NCBI GenBank assembly: GCA_960531495.1
Contig: OY482852.1
Coordinates: 33,516,117-33,580,116, forward strand
Direction of reading: 5' to 3'
Source: Zeus faber
Taxonomy: Eukaryota > Chordata > Actinopteri > Zeiformes > Zeidae
Length of the DNA: 64,000 bases
The notes under the pieces were generated by a model, which saw only the letters and a list, made by a program, of their open reading frames with translations, was not told the DNA's origin and made no database searches. Both the position numbers and the translations under genes were made by a program. Shown here piece after piece: positions 44,613 through 58,700 of this stretch (positions are counted from its first letter, which is position 1; every line of letters starts with the position of its first letter).

Positions 44613-46195
44613 ACTATCTGCAGCAATCTCCGCAACTTGTCTCCCACCCACTTCTCCTCTGTGCTCTCCTCTTCTCTTCCACCCCATGGCACTTTCTCCT
44701 CTCTGCAGGTTAATGATGCCACTGACTCCCTCTGCTCCACCTTGAGCTCATGTCTGGATATCCTGTGTCCACTATCCACCAGACCTGCTCGTTCAACCCA
44801 GTCGCACCCTTGGCTGACTGACACCCTCCGGACAACGCGCACTGACCTCAGAGCAGCCGAGAGGAAATGGCACAAATCCAAAACAACTGAGGATCTTGCT
44901 AGCTACCAGACACTGCTGTCCTCCTTCTCTTCCGGCATCACTGCTGCCAAGAAGGCCTTCTTCAACGATAGGATCAACGGTGCCACAGACACACGTACGT
45001 TATTCACCACCTTCAAGTCTCTGCTTTACCCTCCACCACCTCCCCCAGCTACTAACCTCACTGCTGACTGCCTTGCCTCCTTTTTTACTAACAAAGTGGC
45101 AGCCATCAGCAGCCAATTCACTAAACAACTTACTCACAACCTGTCTTCTCCAGCCCTAGGCTCATCGTTCCCTGGTTTCGCCCCCCTCGCTGAAAGTGAG
45201 GTATCTAAACTACTAACATGTAGCCGTCCTACTACCTGTCCGCTAGATCCGATCCCATCCAACCTCCTTCAAGCCATATCACCGACTATCACCCCGGCAA
45301 TCACACATGTGATAAATTCTTCCCTAACTTCCGGCACTTTCCCTTTCGCTTTCAAAGCGGCTCGGGTCGCACCACTGCTCAAAAAACCCTCACTCGATCC
45401 CAATCAAGTAGGAAACTATCGGCCGGTCTCTCTCCTCCCATTCCTTTCCAAAACCTTAGAGAGGGCGGTCTCTAGACAGGTTACAGAGTACCTGTCAAGG
45501 AACAACCTTCTTGATACACTTCAATCTGGCTTCAAAAGTGGTCACTCCACTTAAACAGCCCTGTTGTCTGTGACAGAGGCCTTAAAAACTGCTAGAGCTG
45601 CTGCCAAATCCTCGGTCCTCATTCTGCTAGACTTATCAGCTGCTTTTGACACTGTCAATCATTGCATACTCCTGTCCATACTCTCAAGCATGGGCATAAC
45701 GGGCAGTGCACTTTCCTGGTTCGAATCTTACCTTACTGGGCGCTCGTTCAGTGTGACATGGCGAGGCCAGCTGTCTGTGCCTCACAACCTCACCACAGGG
45801 GTGCCCCAAGGCTCGGTGCTAGGACCCCTCCTCTTTGCCATATACACCACCTCACTGGGCCCGATCATCCGCTCACAAGGCTTTTCATATCACTGCTATG
45901 CGGATGATACTCAACTCTATCTGTCCTTCCCGCCCGACGACCCTACTGTCTCGACGCGGATCTCGGATTGTCTCGCTGACATATCCACATGGATGAAGGA
46001 TTATCATCTTCAACTAAATCTGGCGAAAACGGAACTGCTGGTCTTCCCGGCCAAACAAGGTATTTATCACAACATTGATATTAAAATCGACTCTCTATCT
46101 CTTGTTCCTACCAAGGCTGCAAGGAATCTTGGTGTCATTATTGATGACCAACTGACATTCTCGGACCATGTTGCCGCCGTCTCCCGGTCCTGCCG
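44607..46195 (+). pseudogene. LINE reverse transcriptase domain
   Basis: This is one frame with an internal TAA at 45552-45554. The linker contains RTTRTDLRAAERKWHKSKT. RT blocks are NYRPVSLLPFLSKTLERAVS, LQSGFKSGHST, LLDLSAAFDTVNH (motif A), TGVPQGSVLGPLLF (motif B), CYADDTQLY (motif C; YADD codons at 45897-45908), LNLAKTELLVF and NLGVIIDDQLTFSDHV. The order is that of L2/CR1-group LINEs. After SRSCRF (about 46195) the expected segment is missing and the sequence jumps to the C-terminal region in another frame. Confidence 0.9.
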
Positions 46196-46554
46196 CTTCG
46201 CACCAGCCAAAGAGGGCACATGTCACTCCGCTGCTCATCGAGCTCCACTGGTTACCTGTAGCCGCCCGCATCAAGTTCAAGTCTCTTATGCTGGCCTACA
46301 GAGTGATTGTTGGGAATGCTCCCGCCTACTTAAATGCTCTTGTAAGAGCACATGTTGCCCCCCGGATGCTGCCCTCGTCTAATGAGTGTCGCCTGGCTCT
46401 GCCGGCCATACAGCCACGGCAATCCAGGCTATTCTCATTTGTAGTTCCACGTTGGTGGAACGAGCTGCCAAAAATGACCAGAGCGGGGACCTCCCTCTCT
46501 GTCTTTAAGAAGCACCTGAAGACCCAGCTCTTCAGTGAGTACCTCCTGTCCTAA
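46168..46554 (+). pseudogene. LINE ORF C-terminal region after internal deletion
   Basis: In a different frame from RT it reads KRAHVTPLLIELHWLPVAAR, FKSLMLAYRVIVG, APAYLNALV, RLFSFVVPRWWNELP and FKKHLKTQLF, ending at TAA 46552-46554. The HWLPV..R..FK and WWNELP blocks are typical of the fish L2-type C-terminus. Probably 100-200 bp of the family ORF are missing at the join (inference from the usual spacing). Confidence 0.85.
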
Positions 46555-46709
46555 TCTACAATTACTGAGCACCACCTTGCAGTATTTATTGTTACACCAA
46601 TGTTGTTGTTACACTAATCTCTGTCGCAATGTAGCTGAACGTTATTCTCCCTTGTAAGTCGCTTTGGATAAAAGCGTCTGCTAAATGACTAAATGTAAAT
46701 GTAAATGTA
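46555..46709 (+). other. LINE 3' UTR and tail
   Basis: A short untranslated region ends with the CTTGTAAGTCGCTTTGG and TAAATGACTAAATG blocks and a tail of about three ATGTAA units. This 3' end is probably what the LINE's RT recognises. The same tail occurs alone at 24243-24324. Confidence 0.85.
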
Positions 46710-49700
46710 ATCTTTCTTTGTTTAAATCTTTCTTTCAATCATTCTTTCAAACTTTCAATCATTATTTCAATCTTTCATTCTTTCCATCTTTCTTGCAATC
46801 TTTCTTTCAATTGTTTAATCTTTCAATGTTTCTTTCATTCTTTCTTTCAGTCTTTCAATCTTTTTTTCAATCTTTCTTTCATTCTTTCTTTCAATCTTTC
46901 TGTCCGTCATTCTTTCTTTCAGTCTTTCTTTCAATCATTTAATCTTTCAATCTTTCTTTCTTTCAATCTTTCTTTCAATCTTTCTTTCATTCTTTATTTC
47001 AATCTTTGTTTCATTCTTTCTTTCAATCTTTCTTTCAATCTTTCTTTCAATCTTTCTTTCTTTCTTTAAATCTTTCTTTCAATCTTTCTTTCAAACTTTC
47101 AATCTTTATTTCAATCTTTCAATCTTTCTTTCAATCTTTCTTTAAATCTTTCTTTCAATCTTTCTTTCTTACTTTCAATCTTTCTTTCATTCTTTCTTTC
47201 AATATTTCAATCTTTCAATATTTCTTTCATTCTTTCTTGCAATCTTTCAATCTTTCTTTCATTCTTTCTTTCAATCTTTCTTACTTTCAATCTTTCTTTC
47301 AATCTGCCTTTCATTCTTTCTTTCAGTCTTTCAATCTTTCTTTAAATCTTTCTTTAAATCTCTCTTTCAATCATTCTTTCAAACTTTCAATCTTTATTTC
47401 AATCTTTCAATCTTTCAATCTTTCTTTCAATCTTTCAATCTTTCTTTCAATCTTTCAATCTTTCTTTCATTCTTTCTTTCAATATTTCAATCTTTCAATC
47501 TTTCTTTCATTCTTTCTTTAAATCTTTCAATCTTTCTTTCATTCTTACTTTCAATCTATCTTACTTTCAATCTTTCTTTCTTTCAATATTTCTTCCAATC
47601 GTTCAATCTTTCTTTCATTCTTTCTTTCAATCTTTCTTTTGTTATTTCTTTCAATCTTTCTTTCATCCTTTCTTTCAATCTTTCGTTCAATATTTCTTTC
47701 AATCTTTCTTACTTTCAATCTTTCTTTGTTTAAATCTTTCTTTCAATCTTTCTTTCAAACTTTCAATCATTATTTCAATCTTTCATTCTTTCAATCTTTC
47801 TTTCAATCTTTCTTTCAATATTTCAATCTTTCAATCTTTCTTTCAATCTTTCTTTCAATCTTTCAATCTTTCTTTCAGTCTTTCTTTCAATCTTTCTTTC
47901 AAACTTTCAATCTTTCTTTCAATCTTTCTTTCATTCTTTCTTTCAATCTTTCAATCTTTCTTTCATTCTTACTTTCAATCTATCTTACTTTCAATCTTTC
48001 TTTCTTTCAATATTTCTTCAATCGTTCAATCTTTCTTTCATTCTTTCTTTCAATCTTTCTTTTGTTATTTCTTTCAATCTTTCTTTCATCCTTTCTTTCA
48101 ATCTTTCGTTCAATATTTCTTTCAATCTTTCTTACTTTCAATCTTTCTTTGTTTAAATCTTTCTTTCAATCTTTCTTTCAAACTTTCAATCATTATTTCA
48201 ATCTTTCATTCTTTCAATCTTTCTTTCAATCTTTCTTTCAATCTTTCAATCTTTCTTTCATTCTTTCTTTCAATATTTCAATCTTTCAATCTTTCTTTCA
48301 ATCTTTCTTTCAATCTTTCAATCTTTCTTTCAGTCTTTCTTTCAATCTTTCTTTCAAACTTTCAATCTTTATTTCAATCTTTCAATCTTTCAATCTTTCT
48401 TTCAATCTTTCTTTCATTCTTTCTTTCAATCTTTCAATCTTTCTTTCATTCTTTCTTTCAATATTTCAATCTTTCAATCTTTCTTTCATTCTTTCTTGCA
48501 ATCTTTCAATCTTTCTTTCATTCTTTCTTTCAATCCTTCTTACATTCAATCTTTCTTTCAATCTGCCTTTCATTCTTTCTTTCAGTCTTTCAATCTTTCT
48601 TAAAATCTTTCTTTCAATCTTTCTTTCAAACTTTCAATCTTTATTTCAATCTTTCAATCTTTCAATCTTTCTTTCAATCTTTCAATCTTTCTTTCATTCT
48701 TTCTTTCAATCTTTCAATCTTTCTTTCATTCTTTCTTTCAATCTATCTTACTTTCAATCTTTCTTTCTTTCAATATTGTTTCCAATCGTTCAATCTTTCT
48801 TTCATTCTTTCTTTCAATCTTTCTTTTGTTATTTCTTTCAATCTTTCTTTCTTTCCATCTTTCTTTCAATCTTTCTTTTATTCTTTCTTTCAATCTTTCT
48901 TTTTTCAATCTTTCTTGCAATCTTTCTTTCAATTGTTTAATCTTTCAATCTTTCTTTCATTCTTTCTTTCAATCTTTCTTTCATTCTTTCTTTCAATCTT
49001 TCTGTCCGTCAATCTTTCTTTCAGTCTTTCTTTCAATCATTCAATCTTTCAATCTTTCCTTCAATATTTCTTTCTTTCAATCTTTCTTTCAATCTTTATT
49101 TCATTCTTTCCATCAGTCTTTCAATCTTTCTTTCAATCTTTCTTTCAATCTTTATTTTTTTCAATCTTTCTTTCAATATTTCTTTCAATCATTCTTACTT
49201 TCAATCTTTCTTTCTTTAAATCTTTCTTTCAATCTTTCTTTCAAACTTTCAATCTTTATTTAAATCTTTCAATCTTTCAATCTTTCAATCTTTCTTTCAA
49301 CCTTTCTTTCATCTTTCAATCTTTCTTTCATTCTTTCTTTCAATATTTCAATCTTTCAATCTTTCTTTCATTCTTTCTTACTTTCAATTTTTCTATCTTT
49401 ATTTCTTTCAATCTTTCTTTCTTTCTTACTTTCAATCTTTCTTTCATTTTTTCTTTCAATATTTCAGTCTTTCAATATTTCTTTCATTCTTTCTTGCAAT
49501 CTTTCAATCTTTCTTTCATTCTTTCTTTCAATCTTTCTTACTTTCAATCTTTCTTTCAATCTGCCTTTCATTCTTTCTTTCAGTCTTTCAATCTTTCTTT
49601 AAATCTTTCTTTAAATCTCTCTTTCAATCATTCTTTCAAACTTTCAATCTTTATTTCAATCTTTCAATCTTTCAATCTTTCTTTCAATCTTTCAATCTTT

Positions 49701-52700
49701 CTTTCATTCTTTCTTTCAATATTTCAATCTTTCAATCTTTCTTTCATTCTTTCTTTAAATCTTTCAATCTTTCTTTCATTCTTACTTTCAATCTATCTTA
49801 CTTTCAATCTTTCTTTCTTTCAATATTTCTTCCAATCGTTCAATCTTTCTTTCATTCTTTCTTTCAATCTTTCTTTTGTTATTTCTTTCAATCTTTCTTT
49901 CTTTCCATCTTTCTTTCAATCTTTCTTTTATTCTTTCTTTCAATCTTTCTTTTTTCAATCTTTCTTGCAATCATTCTTTCAATTGTTTAATCTTTCAATA
50001 TTTCTTTTATTCTTTCTTTCAATCTTTCTTTCATTCTTTCTTTCAATCTTTCTGTCTGTCAATCTTTCTTTCAGTCTTTCTTTCAATCATTCAATCTTTC
50101 CATCTTTCCTTCAATATTTCATTCTTTCAATCTTTCTTTCAATCTTTCTTTCATTCTTTCCTTCAGTCGTTCAATCTTTCTTTCAATCTTTCTTTTTTTC
50201 AATCTTTCTTTCAATCTTTCTTTCAATCTTTCGTTCAATATTTCTTTCAATCTTTCTTACTTTCAATCTTTCTTTGTTTAAATCTTTCTTTCAATCTTTC
50301 TTTCAAACTTTCAATCATTATTTCAATCTTTCATTCTTTCAATCTTTCTTTCAATCTTTCTTTCAATCTTTCAATCTTTCTTTCATTCTTTCTTTCAATA
50401 TTTCAATCTTTCAATCTTTCTTTCAATCTTTCTTTCAATCTTTCAATCTTTCTTTCAGTCTTTCTTTCAATCTTTCTTTCAAACTTTCAATCTTTATTTC
50501 AATCTTTCAATCTTTCAATCTTTCTTTCAATCTTTCTTTCATTCTTTCTTTCAATCTTTCAATCTTTCTTTCATTCTTTCTTTCAATATTTCAATCTTTC
50601 AATCTTTCTTTCATTCTTTCTTGCAATCTTTCAATCTTTCTTTCATTCTTTCTATCAATCCTTCTTACTTTCAATCTTTCTTTCAATCTGCCTTTCATTC
50701 TTTCTTTCAGTCTTTCAATCTTTCTTTAAATCTTTCTTTCAATCTTTCTTTCAAACTTTCAATCTTTATTTCAATCTTTCAATCTTTCAATCTTTCTTTC
50801 AATCTTTCAATCTTTCTTTAATTCTTTCTTTCAATCTTTCAATCTTTCTTTCATTCTTTCTTTCAATCTATCTTACTTTCAATCTTTCTTTCTTTCAATA
50901 TTGTTTCCAATCGTTCAATCTTTCTTTCATTCTTTCTTTCAATCTTTCTTTTGTTATTTCTTTCAATCTTTCTTTCTTTTCATCTTTCTTTCAATCTTTC
51001 TTTTATTCTTTCTTTCAATCTTTCTTTTTTCAATCTTTCTTGCAATCTTTCTTTCAATTGTTTAATCTTTCAATCTTTCTTTCATTCTTTCTTGCAATCT
51101 TTCTTTCAATTGTTTAATCTTTCAAAATTTCTTTTATTCTTTCTTTCAATCTTCTTTTCAATCTTTCTGTCTGTCAATCTTTCTTTCAGTCTTTCTTTCA
51201 ATCATTCAATCTTTCAATCTTTCCTTCAATATTTCATTCTTTCAATCTTTCTTTCAATCTTTCTTTCATTCTTTCCTTCAGTCGTTCAATCTTTCTTTCA
51301 ATCTTTCTTTTTTTCAATCTTTCTTTCAATCTTTCTTTCATCCTTTCTTTCAATCTTTCGTTCAATATTTCTTTCAATCTTTCTTACTTTCAATATTTCT
51401 TTGTTTAAATCTTTCTTTCAATCTTTCTTTCAAACTTTCAATCATTATTTCAATCTTTCATTCTTTCAATCTTTCTTTCAATCTTTCTTTTTTAAATCTT
51501 TCTTGCAATCTTTCTTTCAATTGTTGAATCTTTCAATCTTTCTTTCATTCTTTCTTCCAGTCTTTCAATCTTTTTTTCAATCTTTCTTTCAATCTTTCAA
51601 TTTTTCAATCTTTCTTTCATTTTTTCTTTTAATCTTTCAATCTTTCAATCTTTCTTTCATTCTTTCTTCAATCTTTCTTTCAAATTTTCTTTCAATCTTT
51701 CTTTTTTCAATCTTTCTTGCAATCATTCTTTCAATTGTTGAATCTTTCAATCTTTCTTTCATTCTTTCTTCCAGTCTTTCAATCTTTTTTTCAATCTTTC
51801 TTTCAATCTTTCAATTTTTCAATCTTTCTTTTATTCTTTCTTTTATTCTTTCTTTCAGTCTTTCAATCTTTCTTTAAATCTTTCTTTCAATCTTTCTTTC
51901 AAACTTTCAATCTTTATTTCAATCTTTCAATCTTTCAATCTTTCTTTCAATCTTTCAATCTTTCTTTAATTCTTTCTTTCAATCTTTCAATCTTTCTTTC
52001 ATTCTTTCTTTCAATCTATCTTACTTTCAATCTTTCTTTCTTTCAATATTGTTTCCAATCGTTCAATCTTTCTTTCATTCTTTCTTTCAATCTTTCTTTT
52101 GTTATTTCTTTCAATCTTTCTTTCTTTTCATCTTTCTTTCAATCTTTCTTTTATTCTTTCTTTCAATCTTTCTTTTTTCAATCTTTCTTGCAATCTTTCT
52201 TTCAATTGTTTAATCTTTCAATCTTTCTTTCATTCTTTCTTGCAATCTTTCTTTCAATTGTTTAATCTTTCAAAATTTCTTTTATTCTTTCTTTCAATCT
52301 TTCTTTCAATCTTTCTGTCTGTCAATCTTTCTTTCAGTCTTTCTTTCAATCATTCAATCTTTCAATCTTTCCTTCAATATTTCATTCTTTCAATCTTTCT
52401 TTCAATCTTTCTTTCATTCTTTCCTTCAGTCGTTCAATCTTTCTTTCAATCTTTCTTTTTTTCAATCTTTCTTTCAATCTTTCTTTCATCCTTTCTTTCA
52501 ATCTTTCGTTCAATATTTCTTTCAATCTTTCTTACTTTCAATATTTCTTTGTTTAAATCTTTCTTTCAATCTTTCTTTCAAACTTTCAATCATTATTTCA
52601 ATCTTTCATTCTTTCAATCTTTCTTTCAATCTTTCTTTTTTAAATCTTTCTTGCAATCTTTCTTTCAATTGTTGAATCTTTCAATCTTTCTTTCATTCTT

Positions 52701-55700
52701 TCTTCCAGTCTTTCAATCTTTTTTTCAATCTTTCTTTCAATCTTTCAATTTTTCAATCTTTCTTTCATTTTTTCTTTTAATCTTTCAATCTTTCAATCTT
52801 TCTTTCATTCTTTCTTGCAATCTTTCTTTCAATTGTTTAATCTTTCAAAATTTCTTTTATTCTTTCTTTCAATCTTTCTTTCAATCTTTCTGTCTGTCAA
52901 TCTTTCTTTCAGTCTTTCTTTCAATCATTCAATCTTTCAATCTTTCCTTCAATATTTCATTCTTTCAATCTTTCTTTCAATCTTTCTTTCATTCTTTCCT
53001 TCAGTCGTTCAATCTTTCTTTCAATCTTTCTTTTTTTCAATCTTTCTTTCAATCTTTCTTTCATCCTTTCTTTCAATCTTTCGTTCAATATTTCTTTCAA
53101 TCTTTCTTACTTTCAATATTTCTTTGTTTAAATCTTTCTTTCAATCTTTCTTTCAAACTTTCAATCATTATTTCAATCTTTCATTCTTTCAATCTTTCTT
53201 TCAATCTTTCTTTTTTAAATCTTTCTTGCAATCTTTCTTTCAATTGTTGAATCTTTCAATCTTTCTTTCATTCTTTCTTCCAGTCTTTCAATCTTTTTTT
53301 CAATCTTTCTTTCAATCTTTCAATTTTTCAATCTTTCTTTCATTCTTTCTTTTAATCTTTCAATCTTTAAATCTTTCTTTCATTCTTTCTTCAATCTTTC
53401 TTTCAAATTTTCTTTCAATCTTTCTTTTTTCAATCTTTCTTGCAATCATTCTTTCAATTGTTGAATCTTTCAATCTTTCTTTCATTCTTTCTTCCAGTCT
53501 TTCTTCCAGTCTTTCAATCTTTTTTTCAATCTTTCTTTCAATCTTTCAATTTTTCAATCTTTCTTTTATTCTTTCTTTTAATCTTTCAATCTTTCTTTCA
53601 TTGTTTCTTTCAATCTTTCTGTCTTTCAATATTTCATTCAATCTTTCTTTCATTCCTTCTTTCAATCTTTCTTTCAAATTTTCTTTCAATCTTTCTTTTT
53701 TCAATCTTTCTTTCAATCTTTCTTTCATTCTTTCTTTCAGTCTTTCAAAATTTGTTTCAAACTTTCAATCTTTCTTTCAATCTTTCAGTCGTTCAATCTT
53801 TCTTTCAATCTTTCTTTGAATCTTTCAATCTTCAATCTTTCAATCTATCTTTCAGTCTTTCTTTCAATCATTCAATCTTTCTTTCAATTTTTCTTTCTTT
53901 CAATCTTTCTTTCAATCTTTCTTTCATTCTTTCCTTCAGTCTTTCAATCTTTCTTTCAATCTTTCTTTCAATCTTTCTTTCAATCTTTCTTTCATTCTTT
54001 CCTTCAGTCGTTCAATCTTTCTTTCAATCTTTCTTTTTTTCAATCTTTCTTTCAATCTTTCTTTCATCCTTTCTTTCAATCTTTCGTTCAATATTTCTTT
54101 CAATCTTTCTTACTTTCAATATTTCTTTGTTTAAATCTTTCTTTCAATCTTTCTTTCAAACTTTCAATCATTATTTCAATCTTTCATTCTTTCAATCTTT
54201 CTTTCAATCTTTCTTTTTTAAATCTTTCTTGCAATCTTTCTTTCAATTGTTGAATCTTTCAATCTTTCTTTCATTCTTTCTTCCAGTCTTTCAATCTTTT
54301 TTTCAATCTTTCTTTCAATCTTTCAATTTTTCAATCTTTCTTTCATTCTTTCTTTTAATCTTTCAATCTTTAAATCTTTCTTTCATTCTTTCTTCAATCT
54401 TTCTTTCAAATTTTCTTTCAATCTTTCTTTTTTCAATCTTTCTTGCAATCATTCTTTCAATTGTTGAATCTTTCAATCTTTCTTTCATTCTTTCTTCCAG
54501 TCTTTCTTCCAGTCTTTCAATCTTTTTTTCAATCTTTCTTTCAATCTTTCAATTTTTCAATCTTTCTTTTATTCTTTCTTTTAATCTTTCAATCTTTCTT
54601 TCATTGTTTCTTTCAATCTTTCTGTCTTTCAATATTTCATTCAATCTTTCTTTCATTCCTTCTTTCAATCTTTCTTTCAAATTTTCTTTCAATCTTTCTT
54701 TTTTCAATCTTTCTTTCAATCTTTCTTTCATTCTTTCTTTCAGTCTTTCAAAATTTGTTTCAAACTTTCAATCTTTCTTTCAATCTTTCAGTCGTTCAAT
54801 CTTTCTTTCAATCTTTCTTTGAATCTTTCAATCTTCAATCTTTCAATCTATCTTTCAGTCTTTCTTTCAATCATTCAATCTTTCTTTCAATTTTTCTTTC
54901 TTTCAATCTTTCTTTCAATCTTTCTTTCATTCTTTCCTTCAGTCTTTCAATCTTTCTTTCAATCTTTCTTTCAATCTTTCTTTCAATCTTTCTTTCATTC
55001 TTTCTTACAATCTTTCTTTCAATCTTTCAATCTTTCTTTCAATATTTCTTTCAATCTTTCTTACTTTCAATCTTTCTTTCTTTCAATCTTTCTTTCAATC
55101 TTTCTTTCAAACTTTCATTCTTTATTTCAATCTTTCAATCTTTCAATCTTTCTTTCATTCTTTCTTTCAATCTTTCTTTCAATCTTTCAGTCTTTCTTTC
55201 AATATTTCTTTCAATCTTTCTTTCTTTAAATCTTTCTTTCAATCTTTCTTTCAAACTTTCAATCTTTATTTCAAACTTTCAATCTTTCAATCTTTCTTTC
55301 AATCTTTCTTTCAATCTTTCAATCTTTCTTTCATTCTTTCTTTCAATATTTCAATCTTTCAACCTTTCTTTCATTCTTTCTTTCAATCTTTCAATCTTTC
55401 TTTAATTTTTTCTTTCAATCTTTCTTACTTTCAATTTTTCTATCTTTCAATAATTCTTCCAATCTTTCAATCTTTCTTTTGTTATTCTTTCAATCTTTCT
55501 TTCTTTCAATCTTTCTATCCATCTATCTATCAATCTTTTTTTCATTCTTTCTTTCAATCTTTCTTTTTTCAATCTTTCTTGCAAACTTTCTTTCAATTGT
55601 TTAATCTTTCAATCTTTCTTTCATTCTTTCTTTCAGTCTTTCAATCTTTTTTTCATTCTTTCTTTCAATATTTCAATCTTTCAATCTTTCTGTCATTCTT

Positions 55701-58700
55701 TCTGTCAATCTTTCAATCTTTCTTTCATTCTTTCTTTCAATCTTTCTTACTTTCAATTTTTCTATCTTTCAATATTTCTTCCAATCGTTCAATCTTTCTT
55801 TTATTATTTCTTTCAATCTTTCTTTCTTTCAATCTTTCTTTCCATCTTTCTTTCAATCTTTCTTTCATTCTATCTTTCAATCTTTCAATCTTTCTTTCAT
55901 TCTTTCTTTCAATCTTTCAATCTTTCAATTTTTCTATCTTTCAATATTTCTTCCAATCGTTCAATCTTTCTTTCATTATTTCTTTCAATCTTTCTTTTGT
56001 TATTTCTTTCAATCTTTCTTTCTTTCAATCTTTCTTTCCATCTTTCTTTCAATCTTTCTTTCATTCTTTCTTTCAATCTTTCTTTCATTATTTCTTTCAG
56101 TCTTTCAATCTTTCTTTCAAACTTTCAATCTTTCTTTCAATCTTTCAGTCGTTCAATCTTTCTTTCAATCTTTCTTTCAATCTTTCAATCTTCAGTCTTT
56201 CAATCTTTCTTTCAATCTTTCAATCTTTCTTTCAATATTTCTTTCAATCTTTCTTTCTTTAAATCTTTCTTTCAATCTTTCTTTCAAACTTTCAATCTTT
56301 ATTTCAATCTTTCAATCGTTCAATCTTTCTTTCAATCTTTCAATCTTTCTTTCATTCTTTCTTTCAATATTTCAATCTTTCTTTCATTCTTTCTTTCAAT
56401 CTTTCAATCTTTCATTAATTCTTTCTTTCAATCTTTCTTACTTTCAATTTTTCTATCTTTCAATATTTCTTCCAATCTTTCAATCTTTCTTTTGTTATTC
56501 TTTCAATCTTTCTTTCTTTCAATCTTTCTATCCATCTGTCTTTCAATCTTTCTTTCATTCTTTCTTTCAATCTTTCTTTTTTCAAACTTTCTTGCAAACT
56601 TTCTTTCAATTGTTTAATCTTTCAATCTTTCTTTCATTCTTTCTTTCAGTCTTTCAATCTTTTTTTCATTCTTTCTTTCAATATTTCAATCTTTCAATCT
56701 TTCTTTCAGTCTTTCTTTCAACCTTTCAATCTTTCTTTCAATCTTTCTTTCAAACTTTCAATCTTTATTTCAATCTTTCATTCTTTCCATCTTTCTTGCA
56801 ATCTTTCTTTCAATTGTTTAATCTTTCAAAATTTCTTTTATTCTTTCTTTCAATCTTTCTTTCAATCTTTCTGTCTGTCAATCTTTCTTTCAGTCTTTCT
56901 TTCAATCATTCAATCTTTCAATCTTTCCTTCAATATTTCATTCTTTCAATCTTTCTTTCAATCTTTCTTTCATTCTTTCCTTCAGTCGTTCAATCTTTCT
57001 TTCAATCTTTCTTTTTTTCAATCTTTCTTTCAATCTTTCTTTCATCCTTTCTTTCAATCTTTCGTTCAATATTTCTTTCAATCTTTCTTACTTTCAATAT
57101 TTCTTTGTTTAAATCTTTCTTTCAATCTTTCTTTCAAACTTTCAATCATTATTTCAATCTTTCATTCTTTCAATCTTTCTTTCAATCTTTCTTTTTTAAA
57201 TCTTTCTTGCAATCTTTCTTTCAATTGTTGAATCTTTCAATCTTTCTTTCATTCTTTCTTCCAGTCTTTCAATCTTTTTTTCAATCTTTCTTTCAATCTT
57301 TCAATTTTTCAATCTTTCTTTCATTTTTTCTTTTAATCTTTCAATCTTTCAATCTTTCTTTCATTCTTTCTTCAATCTTTCTTTCAAATTTTCTTTCAAT
57401 CTTTCTTTTTTCAATCTTTCTTGCAATCATTCTTTCAATTGTTGAATCTTTCAATCTTTCTTTCATTCTTTCTTCCAGTCTTTCAATCTTTTTTTCAATC
57501 TTTCTTTCAATCTTTCAATTTTTCAATCTTTCTTTTATTCTTTCTTTTATTCTTTCTTTCAGTCTTTCAATCTTTCTTTAAATCTTTCTTTCAATCTTTC
57601 TTTCAAACTTTCAATCTTTATTTCAATCTTTCAATCTTTCAATCTTTCTTTCAATCTTTCAATCTTTCTTTAATTCTTTCTTTCAATCTTTCAATCTTTC
57701 TTTCATTCTTTCTTTCAATCTATCTTACTTTCAATCTTTCTTTCTTTCAATATTGTTTCCAATCGTTCAATCTTTCTTTCATTCTTTCTTTCAATCTTTC
57801 TTTTGTTATTTCTTTCAATCTTTCTTTCTTTTCATCTTTCTTTCAATCTTTCTTTTATTCTTTCTTTCAATCTTTCTTTTTTCAATCTTTCTTGCAATCT
57901 TTCTTTCAATTGTTTAATCTTTCAATCTTTCTTTCATTCTTTCTTGCAATCTTTCTTTCAATTGTTTAATCTTTCAAAATTTCTTTTATTCTTTCTTTCA
58001 ATCTTTCTTTCAATCTTTCTGTCTGTCAATCTTTCTTTCAGTCTTTCTTTCAATCATTCAATCTTTCAATCTTTCCTTCAATATTTCATTCTTTCAATCT
58101 TTCTTTCAATCTTTCTTTCATTCTTTCCTTCAGTCGTTCAATCTTTCTTTCAATCTTTCTTTTTTTCAATCTTTCTTTCAATCTTTCTTTCATCCTTTCT
58201 TTCAATCTTTCGTTCAATATTTCTTTCAATCTTTCTTACTTTCAATATTTCTTTGTTTAAATCTTTCTTTCAATCTTTCTTTCAAACTTTCAATCATTAT
58301 TTCAATCTTTCATTCTTTCAATCTTTCTTTCAATCTTTCTTTTTTAAATCTTTCTTGCAATCTTTCTTTCAATTGTTGAATCTTTCAATCTTTCTTTCAT
58401 TCTTTCTTCCAGTCTTTCAATCTTTTTTTCAATCTTTCTTTCAATCTTTCAATTTTTCAATCTTTCTTTCATTCTTTCTTTTAATCTTTCAATCTTTAAA
58501 TCTTTCTTTCAAATTTTCTTTCAATCTTTCTTTTTTCAATCTTTCTTGCAATCATTCTTTCAATTGTTGAATCTTTCAATCTTTCTTTCATTCTTTCTTC
58601 CAGTTTTTCTTCCAGTCTTTCAATCTTTTTTTCAATCTTTCTTTCAATCTTTCAATTTGTCAATCTTTCTTTTATTCTTTCTGTTAATCTTTCAATCTTT

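Larger units (their letters stand above)
43606..46709 (+). mobile_element. L2-type LINE inserted in the microsatellite
   Basis: Non-repeat sequence with an endonuclease, RT and C-terminal part, ending in a tail of ATGTAA-type repeats, sits within the TTTC/AATC array. The left boundary follows the last array words and a doubled CAGTCCT (43600-43614); the right boundary is TGTAATC at about 46709. Relative to a typical L2 ORF it has one frame change near 44600, a TAA (45552-45554) and an internal deletion near 46195. It is a dead but fairly young-looking copy. Confidence 0.92.
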
